Below are positions 1-7,423 of a DNA stretch of 64,000 bases, one piece after another. The DNA comes from Collimonas sp. PA-H2. Its GTDB lineage: Bacteria; Pseudomonadota; Gammaproteobacteria; Burkholderiales; Burkholderiaceae_D. The stretch lies in the NCBI RefSeq assembly GCF_002564105.1, contig NZ_PDBX01000001.1, positions 620,001-684,000 of the forward strand, read 5' to 3'. The notes under the pieces are model-generated. The model saw nothing but the letters and a program-made list of their open reading frames with translations. It was not told the origin of the DNA and did no database searches. The first letter of the stretch is position 1. Every line of letters begins with the position of its first letter. Position numbers and translations under genes: made by a program.

Positions 1-1386
1 CACTATGTCGGGGTCGACCTGTCCAAGGTGCAGATCGATGCCGGACAGCAGCGGCTGTCCGCGCTCGGCCTGAAAAATATCAGCCTGCACCACATGAGCA
101 TCAGCGACATCAGCCCGGCGCTGGGGCAGTTCGACTACATCGTTTGCCACGGCGTGTACAGCTGGGTGCCGCCGCAGGTGCAAGATGAAATCCTGCGCGT
201 CTGCGCGGAAAACCTGGCGGCCGACGGCGTCGCCGTGGTCAGCTACAACACCTATCCCGGCTGGAAATTCAAGGAAGTGGTGCGGGAAGCCATGCTATTC
301 CGCGGCAAGGACCATGACAATCCGGCCGACAAGCTGGCGCATGCGCGCGGCATGTTCAATTTCATGCATGAGATGTCGGGCAAGGGCAGCGTGCTGAACC
401 AGGTGCTGGAGCAGCACAGCGCCACATTCAGCGGCCAGTTCGACGATTATTATCTGCTGCACGAATATCTGGAGCCCTACAACCTGCCCTGCTACCTGAA
501 CGAGTTCGTGGCGCGGGCGCGCCAGTACAAGCTGAGCTATCTGGCCGATGCCGAGCAACAGTCGATGTTCGTCGGCAATCTCGGCAGCCAGGTCGCCGAA
601 CCCTTGCTGCGTGAATGCGGCAATGACCAGGTGGTGCTGGAACAGTACATGGATTTCCTGCGCAACCGCCAGTTCCGCCACACCTTGCTGGTGCACGCGC
701 AACAACAAAGCCGGATACGCTATCAGCTCGACCCGGCCGTGCTGCTGCAACTGCATTATGCTTGTGCGGTCGACAGCGGCACGGCCGCGATCACGCAGGA
801 CGATGCAGAGCAGGCCATGGCGCTCGGCGGCCAGCAACTGGTCATCCGCGGCAAGGTCAGCAAGTTCGCCCTGCAGATACTAGGAGAACGCTTTCCAGCC
901 ACCATGCATTTGCCCGAGCTGGTCGAGGCGGTCCGGCAACGCCTGCAACAGCGCCAGGACAACGATACCGGCGTCATCGTCAGTTTGATGGAAGCGCTGG
1001 TGATCCGCGGCGCCGTCGAATACCGCGTGCAAGCCCTGGAAGCCGCCCCCAGCCTGGACGAAAAGCCGCTCGCCCTGGCATCCGCCTGCGCAGATCTGGC
1101 GCTTGTCCCCGGTGGCGACACCGCCAGCGCCACCAATCTCTGGCACCAGCGGGTAGCGCTGAACATAGTCGAACAATTATTGCTGCCCAAGCTGGATGGA
1201 AACCATACCCAAGAGCAACTAATCGAACATATCCTGCAGCAAGAGCAACAACAGATGCTCGAATTCAAGCACAAGGACGGCCAGCGCGTCAGCGATCCGC
1301 AAGCGCTGCGCACAGAAGCGGCGGAACATGTCGGCAATGCCTTGCGTACTCTCAGATATAATGGGATGTTGATCAAATCTCGATAA
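1..1386 (+). CDS. SAM-dependent methyltransferase with methyltransferase regulatory domain (5' end missing)
   Basis: The reading frame is open at the left edge (first codons read HYVGVDLSKVQ), so the N-terminus with the SAM-binding glycine motif lies outside; a Met at base 28 is internal. The visible part shows the end of a class I Rossmann methyltransferase core (FDYIVCHGVYSWVPP, then VVSYNTYPGW), followed by a region matching my knowledge of the MethyTransf_Reg family and a C-terminal tail that may be a winged-helix-like region. Proteins of this type are found across proteobacteria; the substrate is unknown to me. Upstream neighbours cannot be seen, so operon membership is open. The family assignment is good; the function is not resolved. 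Confidence 0.8.
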   Translation, partial: HYVGVDLSKVQIDAGQQRLSALGLKNISLHHMSISDISPALGQFDYIVCHGVYSWVPPQVQDEILRVCAENLAADGVAVVSYNTYPGWKFKEVVREAMLFRGKDHDNPADKLAHARGMFNFMHEMSGKGSVLNQVLEQHSATFSGQFDDYYLLHEYLEPYNLPCYLNEFVARARQYKLSYLADAEQQSMFVGNLGSQVAEPLLRECGNDQVVLEQYMDFLRNRQFRHTLLVHAQQQSRIRYQLDPAVLLQLHYACAVDSGTAAITQDDAEQAMALGGQQLVIRGKVSKFALQILGERFPATMHLPELVEAVRQRLQQRQDNDTGVIVSLMEALVIRGAVEYRVQALEAAPSLDEKPLALASACADLALVPGGDTASATNLWHQRVALNIVEQLLLPKLDGNHTQEQLIEHILQQEQQQMLEFKHKDGQRVSDPQALRTEAAEHVGNALRTLRYNGMLIKSR

Positions 1387-1547
1387 AATCGAGGAAAATC
1401 AAGGCAATAACGGGCTAATTGGCCGCCTCCGCCCCATTCCGCCCGGCATTTCCGATAGAATCCGCCTGACACTTTGCGCCGCTGCGCAATTGCTCTACTT
1501 TAATCAGCCGGGGACGATGCGATTTGCCGCTAACCGGCGGCTCCCTG

Positions 1548-1748
1548 TGTAGTGCTTTGTCAGTAATGAGACTTCAGAAATGGTGTATTTTCGTGCCAGG
1601 CTAGGTGGATGGCCGCCCCGCGCAAACCGGAGCGATAGCGCGACTATCGCGAGGATTTGCAACGACGCATGGTGCGAAAAGATGCGGCCGGCCAGGTGCG
1701 GTCGGCTAGACGCCGTTTATGAAGTTTCATTACTGACGAAGCACTGCA
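1548..1748. repeat. Inverted-repeat element, about 200 bp, in the gap before prmB
   Basis: The 395-base gap between the methyltransferase and prmB holds a bounded structure. The left arm 1551-1576 (AGTGCTTTGTCAGTAATGAG...) and right arm 1720-1745 are inverted copies matching at 24 of 26 positions, and the match extends three more bases outward with one mismatch. Inside lies a small perfect hairpin, GCGATAG/CTATCGC at 1632-1650. A 64-codon frame across it has no family resemblance and no good ribosome-binding site. I see no clear target duplication. It resembles a miniature element or large REP-type repeat; copy number cannot be judged from one window. Nothing else is visible in 1387-1781. Confidence 0.6.
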
Positions 1749-1781
1749 CTAAACTTTGTCCCGCAACACAGTAAACGTGCC

Positions 1782-2666
1782 ATGACTCCACAATCCTTTA
1801 CCACCATCCGTGACCTGCTGCGCTATGCAGTGACCCGTTTCAATACCGTCGGCCTGTTTTTCGGCCATGGCAGCAGCAATGCGCTGGATGAAGCGGCCTA
1901 CCTGATCCTGCATACGCTGAAGCTGCCGCTGGACAAGATCGAACCGTTCTTCGATGCGCGCCTGCTGCCGCATGAAATAGAAGCCGTGCTGCAAGTCATC
2001 GAAAAACGCAGCGTCGACCGCCTGCCGGCCGCCTACATCACCAACGAGGCCTGGCTGGGCGATTACCGGTTTTATGTCGACCAGCGCGTGATCGTGCCGC
2101 GTTCCTTCATCGCCGAACTGATCCCCGACCATTTCTCGCCGTGGCTGCAAGAACCGTCGGCGGTCAGCAACATCTTGGAACTGTGCACCGGCTCCGGCTG
2201 CCTGCCGATCATGCTGGCCGATGCTTTCCCTGAAGCCCATGTCGACACCGCGGATATCTCGGCGGACGCCCTGGCGGTAGCGCGCCGCAACGTCGACGAC
2301 TATGAACTGCAGGACCGCATTACGCTGATCGAATCCGATTTGTACAGCAAGGTACCGGCCAAGAAATACGACCTGATCGTGACCAACCCGCCATACGTGA
2401 ACTCCGGTTCAATGGGCAAGCTGCCGCAGGAGTACCTGCGCGAACCGCAGATCGCCTTGGCCGGCGGCAGCGACGGCATGGACCTGGTGCGCCAGATCGT
2501 GGCCGGCGCCAAGCAGCGCCTGACCGCAAACGGCATCCTGGTGGTTGAAATCGGCAACGAACGCGCCTTCGCCGAAGCCGCCTTCCCTGATCTGGAAATG
2601 ACCTGGGTCTCGACCAGCGCCGGCGACGACATGGTGTTCCTGCTGACCGCCGACCAGCTGCCGTAA
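1782..2666 (+). CDS. prmB: Ribosomal protein L3 N5-glutamine methyltransferase PrmB
   Basis: PrmB methylates a glutamine side chain of ribosomal protein L3 using SAM. The 294-residue length fits the family (about 300). Visible are an N-terminal helical domain, the PrmB/PrmC-type RVIVPRSFIAEL segment near residue 102, the SAM-binding ELCTGSGC near 133-140, and the catalytic NPPY at 202-205 that binds the glutamine amide. The longer N-terminus and the RSFIAEL wording favour PrmB over PrmC. It stands alone after a repeat-containing gap; a 9-bp-stem hairpin follows the stop. Confidence 0.93.
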   Translation: MTPQSFTTIRDLLRYAVTRFNTVGLFFGHGSSNALDEAAYLILHTLKLPLDKIEPFFDARLLPHEIEAVLQVIEKRSVDRLPAAYITNEAWLGDYRFYVDQRVIVPRSFIAELIPDHFSPWLQEPSAVSNILELCTGSGCLPIMLADAFPEAHVDTADISADALAVARRNVDDYELQDRITLIESDLYSKVPAKKYDLIVTNPPYVNSGSMGKLPQEYLREPQIALAGGSDGMDLVRQIVAGAKQRLTANGILVVEIGNERAFAEAAFPDLEMTWVSTSAGDDMVFLLTADQLP

Positions 2667-2677
2667 TCCAGTATCAC

Positions 2678-2702
2678 CGGCAAGGGTCCACTGCCCTTGC
2701 CG
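2678..2702 (+). terminator. Hairpin after prmB
   Basis: CGGCAAGGG and CCCTTGCCG form a perfect 9-bp stem with a 7-base loop starting 12 bases after the prmB stop. No run of T follows, so it may be an RNA-stabilising hairpin or a weak terminator. Confidence 0.4.
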
Positions 2703-2777
2703 TATCCAGCACGATCATCACGACCGGCATGCCACTGACGCATGCATGGCCATTCATTTAGCAAGTAGATAGTAGAC

Positions 2778-4784
2778 ATGATACGTTTTCAACAAGTTTC
2801 CCTGATGCGCGGCGTCAAGCCTTTGCTCGACAATGTCGACGTCACCCTCAACCCGGGCGACAAGATCGGCCTGATCGGCGCCAACGGCGCCGGCAAGTCC
2901 AGCCTGTTCGGGCTACTGCGCGGGGAGCTGCATGCTGACCTCGGTGAAATCGACTTCCCGTCGAAATGGCGCATGGCCTACGTCGCCCAGGAAACCCCGG
3001 CGCTGGACCGCCCTGCGATCGAATACGCGATCGACGGCGACGTCACCCTGCGCCGCCTGGAAGAAGAGCTGGCGTTCCTGGAAAGCGAGCCGGAAAGCAC
3101 TTCCAACGGCATCCTGATCGGCGAGCTGTACAGCGCGCTAGCTGACGCTGATGCCTACACCGTGCGCTCGCGCGCCGAGCAGCTGCTGACCGGCCTCGGC
3201 TTTTCGCTGTCGCAGATGGACCAGCCGGTGGCCAGCTTCTCCGGCGGCTGGCGCATGCGCCTCAACCTGGCGCAGGCGCTGATGTGTCCGTCCGACCTGC
3301 TGCTGCTCGATGAACCGACCAACCACTTGGACCTGGACGCCATCATCTGGCTGGAAGACTGGCTCAAGCGCTATGCCGGCACCCTGATCATCATTTCCCA
3401 TGACCGCGACTTCCTCGACGGCGTGGTGAACGTGATCGTGCATATCGACGAACGCAAGCTGAAGCGCTATTCCGGCAACTATTCCTCCTTCGAGCGCCAG
3501 CGTTCGGCGCAGCTGGAACTGGCCGCCGGCACCCTGGAAAAGCAGATGCGCCAGCGCGCCCACCTGGAATCCTTCATCAACCGCTTCAAGGCCCAAGCCA
3601 GCAAGGCTCGCCAGGCCCAGAGCCGGATGAAGGCGCTGGCAAAGATGGAAGAGCTGGCGCCGCTGCGCGCCGCCGCCGAATTCTCGTTCGAATTCCGGGT
3701 GCCGCTGAGCGCGCCGAATCCGCTGCTGGTGATGGAAGACGTCAGCGCCGGCTATCGCACGGAAAGCGAAACCAGCCACGACGTCACCGAAAAGGTGATC
3801 GTCGCCGGCATCAATTTCTCCTTGCAGATCGGCCAGCGCATCGGCCTGCTGGGCGTCAACGGCGCCGGTAAATCGACCTTCATCAAGACCATCGCGGAAG
3901 AGTTGAAGCCATTGCACGGCGTGGCCCAGTTCGGCAAAGGCTTGTCGATCGGCTACTTCGCCCAGCACCAGGTGGAAATGCTGCGGCACGACGAATCGCC
4001 GCTGTGGCACATGGGCAAGATCGCGCCGACCACGCGCGAGCAGGAATTGCGCAACTTCCTCGGCAGCTTCAATTTCAACGGCCCGATGGTGACCAGTTCG
4101 ATCAAGCCATTTTCCGGCGGCGAAAAAGCGCGCCTGGCGTTGGCCCTGATCGTCTGGCAGCGCCCTAACCTGCTGCTGCTGGATGAGCCGACCAACCATC
4201 TGGATCTGGAAACCCGCGAAGCCCTGACCATGGCGCTGGCGCAGTTCGAAGGCACCCTGGTGCTGGTATCGCATGATCGCCACCTGTTGCGCGCCACCAC
4301 CGACCAGTTCATCATCGTTGCCGACGGCAAGGTAGCGCCGTTCGACGGCGACCTCGACGATTACAAGGACTGGCTGTTCAAGACCAAGCTGGCCGCCAAG
4401 AACAGCGCCGCCGACGCGGCTCTGCCGAAAGCCAGCAGCAAAGCCAAGATCGCCAGCGCCGTGGCGCCGGCCGCCGCACCAGTAGTCGACAATGCCGATC
4501 GCCGCGAACAGAAACGCGCGGAAGCCGAAGCACGGCAAAAGCTGGCGGCGCAGAAGAAGCCTATCGAGTCGCGCATCAAGCGCCTGGACGAGCAGATCGC
4601 CAAGCGCAGCGCCCAGAAGGCGGCGGTCGACACCCGCCTGGCCGATCCGGAAATCTACGACAAAGAGAAGAAAAAGGAATTGGCGACGCTGCTGACCGAT
4701 CAGGCGTTCTACAGCAAGGAATTGACGCAACTGGAGGCGGAATGGCTGGAACAGCAGGAAGCGCTGGAGCAACTGGGCAACTAG
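2778..4784 (+). CDS. yheS: ABC-F family ATPase (YheS-like)
   Basis: ABC-F proteins are soluble twin-ATPase factors that act at the ribosomal E site and have no membrane domain. Two full cassettes are visible: Walker A GANGAGKS at residues 34-41, signature FSGGW near 153 and LLLLDEPTNHLD near 174; then a second Walker A GVNGAGKS near 358, FSGGEKARL near 444 and another LLLLDEPTNHLD. The inter-domain linker (about 230-320) is charged, as in this family, and a long Lys/Ala/Glu-rich C-terminal extension (about 540-668) looks like a coiled coil. Cassette wording and length (668 against about 640) favour YheS over Uup or EttA. Its 3' end overlaps the next gene by 43 bases. Confidence 0.9.
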   Translation: MIRFQQVSLMRGVKPLLDNVDVTLNPGDKIGLIGANGAGKSSLFGLLRGELHADLGEIDFPSKWRMAYVAQETPALDRPAIEYAIDGDVTLRRLEEELAFLESEPESTSNGILIGELYSALADADAYTVRSRAEQLLTGLGFSLSQMDQPVASFSGGWRMRLNLAQALMCPSDLLLLDEPTNHLDLDAIIWLEDWLKRYAGTLIIISHDRDFLDGVVNVIVHIDERKLKRYSGNYSSFERQRSAQLELAAGTLEKQMRQRAHLESFINRFKAQASKARQAQSRMKALAKMEELAPLRAAAEFSFEFRVPLSAPNPLLVMEDVSAGYRTESETSHDVTEKVIVAGINFSLQIGQRIGLLGVNGAGKSTFIKTIAEELKPLHGVAQFGKGLSIGYFAQHQVEMLRHDESPLWHMGKIAPTTREQELRNFLGSFNFNGPMVTSSIKPFSGGEKARLALALIVWQRPNLLLLDEPTNHLDLETREALTMALAQFEGTLVLVSHDRHLLRATTDQFIIVADGKVAPFDGDLDDYKDWLFKTKLAAKNSAADAALPKASSKAKIASAVAPAAAPVVDNADRREQKRAEAEARQKLAAQKKPIESRIKRLDEQIAKRSAQKAAVDTRLADPEIYDKEKKKELATLLTDQAFYSKELTQLEAEWLEQQEALEQLGN

Positions 4785-5659
4785 GCGCGGACCAGGGCGG
4801 TGCTGCGCATCGCCCCAGAACGCTGAACATCATCGGCTGCGGCAAGCTCGGGCGCAGCCTCGGTTTGCTGTGGCAGCGTCGCAGCGGCGATCCTCTGGCT
4901 TTTACCCTACTCGACATATTGAACCGCTCCCCCGCCAGCACGCAACGGGCGTGCGATTTTATCGGCGCCGGCAGGGCGGCCTTATCCTTTGACGATCTGC
5001 GTCACGCAGACGTCTACCTGATTGCGGCCGGCGACGACCAGATCGCGGCCTGCTGCAATGCTCTTGCCGCCGCCGGCAAGCTGCAGCCTGGCAGCATCGT
5101 GTTTCATTGCAGCGGCGCCCTGTCGTCGCTCGAACTGGCCTCTGCCAGCGCGCTTGGCGCAGCCGTGGCCAGCATCCATCCGATCCGCAGTTTCGCCTCG
5201 CCGCAGCAAGTGGCCGACAGCTTTGCCGGCACCTGGTGCGGCAGCGAAGGCGATGCCGCGGCGCTGGCGATTCTCGGCCCGGCCTTCGAGGCCATCGGTG
5301 CGCGGCTGGTCGCCATTGAGCCCGGACAAAAAACCCTTTACCATGCAGCCGCCGTATTTGCGTCCAACTATCTGGTGACCCTGATCGATGTCGCCCAGCA
5401 AGCGTATGTCGCTGCCGGCATAGCGCCAGAACTGGCGCTCAAGCTGATTCAACCGCTATTATCGGAAAGCGCCGCCAACGCCTTCCGGCTCGGCCCCGCC
5501 GCCGCCCTCACCGGCCCCATCGCGCGCGGCGACCTGGCGACCGTAGCGCGGCAATTGCAAGCCTTGCAGCAGCGTCAACCGCAGCTTGCCGGCCTGTATG
5601 AGCAATTCGCCGCCGCCACTACCGAACTCGCGTCACGCAAGAATAGCGGCAAGTCTTAA
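4742..5659 (+). CDS. Rossmann-fold protein with DUF2520 domain
   Basis: A nucleotide-binding start LNIIGCGKLGRSLG (about residues 28-41) is followed by a pattern like NADP-dependent reductases of the ProC/PanE type (LIAAGDDQIAACCN, VFHCSGALSS, SIHPIRSF) and a helical C-terminal DUF2520 domain. The family is widespread but the substrate is not established. The only in-frame ATG before the Rossmann motif lies inside yheS, in another frame, giving a 43-base overlap and a Gly/Ala-rich N-terminus of about 27 residues that probably has no counterpart in relatives. A non-ATG start such as CTG near 4825 is possible. Translational coupling to yheS is likely. Confidence 0.8.
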   Translation: MAGTAGSAGATGQLGADQGGAAHRPRTLNIIGCGKLGRSLGLLWQRRSGDPLAFTLLDILNRSPASTQRACDFIGAGRAALSFDDLRHADVYLIAAGDDQIAACCNALAAAGKLQPGSIVFHCSGALSSLELASASALGAAVASIHPIRSFASPQQVADSFAGTWCGSEGDAAALAILGPAFEAIGARLVAIEPGQKTLYHAAAVFASNYLVTLIDVAQQAYVAAGIAPELALKLIQPLLSESAANAFRLGPAAALTGPIARGDLATVARQLQALQQRQPQLAGLYEQFAAATTELASRKNSGKS

Positions 5660-5843
5660 GAACGTAGAAAAGTAGATTTTCTGCCATCTGAAAAAATTCG
5701 GAAAAAAATCTGAAATGCAAAGACAATAAGTGCATATAGAATGGAGAAAGCTTCATTTTACGTTTGACCTGGAAAGCCCTTAACATAGTCGTCACCAGCA
5801 ACACCTCCTTGTGCTTGTCTGTGCCCTCAACCTAAGGATAAAA

Positions 5844-6647
5844 ATGGCCACAACATTGTCCCGACTCAGCAAGATTGCAGCGGCAATCCTGATCACCGGC
5901 GTCACGCTGAACGCCTTCGCAGCGGATCTGCTCGATACCGTCAAAACCCGCGGCACCTTGAGGGTCGCAATGGAAGGCAACTACCCGCCCTTCAATTTCA
6001 AGGATCAGAAAAGCGGCGAGCTGGCCGGTTTTGAAGTCGACGTCGCCAAATTGCTGGCAGCCAAGCTGGGCGTCAAGCCGGAATTCACGACCACCGAATG
6101 GAGCGGCATCCTGGCAGGCCTGGGCGCCGGCAAATACGATGTCATCCTGAACCAGGTCGGCATTACCGAAGCGCGCCAGAAAACCTTCGACTTTTCGCAG
6201 CCCTACACCCTCTCCAGCGCCCAGCTGATTGTCCGCAAAGACGAGAAGCGCAGCTTCCCTACCCTGGAATCGCTGAAGGGCTACAAGCTCGGCCTGGGCC
6301 AGGGAACCAATTTTGAACAGAAGGCCAAAGCCGTCCCGGGCATCGATGTAAAAACCTATCCCGGCTCGCCTGAATACCTGGCAGACCTGGCCAGCGGCCG
6401 TATCGACGCCGCCTTGAACGACCGCCTGCTGGTAGGCTATCTGCTGAAAAGCTCGAACCTGCCCTTGAAGGCAGGCGCCACTTTCGGCGACATCGACAAG
6501 ATCGGCATTCCTTTCCAAAAAGGCAATCCGAAATTTGAAGCAGCCTTGAACAAAGCGCTGGATGAGATCCTGAAAGACGGCAGTTTCAAGCAAGTCTCGT
6601 TCAAATGGTTCGGCTTCGATGTTAGCAAAGCGCCATCAGCGCAATAA
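5844..6647 (+). CDS. Cystine-type amino-acid ABC transporter substrate-binding protein
   Basis: A periplasmic polar-amino-acid binding protein (SBP_bac_3 fold). ATG at 5844 is chosen because AAGGA at 5834-5838 precedes it and it opens a typical signal peptide (MATTLSRLSKIAAAILITG, cleavage after AFA); the in-frame GTG at 5811 has neither. The mature part reads TLRVAMEGNYPPFNF, GFEVDVAKLLAAKLG, YDVILNQVGITEARQKTFDFS, PYTLSSAQ, close to E. coli TcyJ/FliY, so cystine or a similar amino acid is the best guess. A terminator follows, then the permease gene; no ATP-binding subunit is adjacent. Confidence 0.88.
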   Translation: MATTLSRLSKIAAAILITGVTLNAFAADLLDTVKTRGTLRVAMEGNYPPFNFKDQKSGELAGFEVDVAKLLAAKLGVKPEFTTTEWSGILAGLGAGKYDVILNQVGITEARQKTFDFSQPYTLSSAQLIVRKDEKRSFPTLESLKGYKLGLGQGTNFEQKAKAVPGIDVKTYPGSPEYLADLASGRIDAALNDRLLVGYLLKSSNLPLKAGATFGDIDKIGIPFQKGNPKFEAALNKALDEILKDGSFKQVSFKWFGFDVSKAPSAQ

Positions 6648-6679
6648 GCCGATTCGCGCTACACTTGCACTAAACCAGA

Positions 6680-6709
6680 CATCCCCGCCCACCGCGGGGA
6701 TGTTTTTTT
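6680..6709 (+). terminator. Intrinsic terminator between binding-protein and permease genes
   Basis: CATCCCCGC and GCGGGGATG form a perfect 9-bp stem with a 5-base loop followed by seven T. Its place inside a transporter gene pair fits partial termination that gives more binding protein than permease, or a separate promoter for the permease. Confidence 0.85.
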
Positions 6710-6737
6710 AAGCAAGAAAATCTAGAACAAAGAGCCT

Positions 6738-7400
6738 ATGGAATTACTAGATTTGCTGCAGCAGGCAGCGCCCACCTTGTTCCGCGGCGTCGGCTACACC
6801 CTGATATTTGCAGTTGCATCGATGCTGGGCGGCCTGCTGCTCGGCTTCCCTTTGGCGATCGCGCGCATCGTGCCGTCGCGCTGGGCGCAATGGCCCGCCA
6901 CTGCGTATGTCAGCCTGATGCGCGGCACACCGCTGCTGGTGCAAATCTTCGTGATCTACTACGGCCTGCCGAGCATAGGCATCAGCTTCTCGCCATTGAC
7001 GGCGGGTATCCTGGCGCTTAGCCTGAACGCCGGCGCCTACCTGTCGGAAAGCCTGCGCGGCGCGATCCTGGGCGTGCATGCCGGCCAGTGGTCGGCCAGC
7101 TACAGCCTCGGCCTGAACTACTGGCAAACCCTGCGCCATATCATCATTCCGCAAGCGATCCGGATTGCCGTGCCGTCGATGAGCAATACCTTGATCAGCC
7201 TGATCAAGGATACCTCGCTGGTCTCGGTCATCACCGTGACCGAACTGATGCTGGCTACCAAGGAAGTGATTGCCGTAACGTTCCGGCCGCTGCCGCTCTA
7301 TCTGGCGGCCGCCGCGATCTACTGGTGCCTGAGCATCTGCTTTGAACGCCTGCAGAACCGGCTTGAGCGCAAGCTCGGGCAGGCGCACAAATCCAACTGA
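6738..7400 (+). CDS. Amino-acid ABC transporter permease (TcyL/YecS-like)
   Basis: An inner-membrane permease of the HisM/GlnP type: 220 residues, about five hydrophobic segments, and the family hallmarks SLMRGTPLLVQIF (about 58-70), GAYLSESLRGAI and the EAA-like loop ASYSLGLNYWQTLRHIIIPQAIRIAVPS that contacts the ATPase. With the preceding cystine-type binding protein it should form the importer; the ATPase must be encoded elsewhere, since the next gene is the convergent ppk1. Resemblance to YecS/TcyL is good but the substrate is inferred. Confidence 0.88.
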   Translation: MELLDLLQQAAPTLFRGVGYTLIFAVASMLGGLLLGFPLAIARIVPSRWAQWPATAYVSLMRGTPLLVQIFVIYYGLPSIGISFSPLTAGILALSLNAGAYLSESLRGAILGVHAGQWSASYSLGLNYWQTLRHIIIPQAIRIAVPSMSNTLISLIKDTSLVSVITVTELMLATKEVIAVTFRPLPLYLAAAAIYWCLSICFERLQNRLERKLGQAHKSN

Positions 7401-7423
7401 TATTCGGGTATCAGAAGCGGGAA

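Noticed and set aside
1580..1774. A 64-codon frame inside the inverted-repeat element
   Set aside because: It spans the repeat arms, has no good ribosome-binding site and no recognisable motif.
3138..4772. A 544-codon minus-strand reading frame opposite the ABC-F gene
   Set aside because: It is the mirror of a well-conserved plus-strand gene in GC-rich DNA; it is rich in Gln, Arg and Leu and shows no domain.
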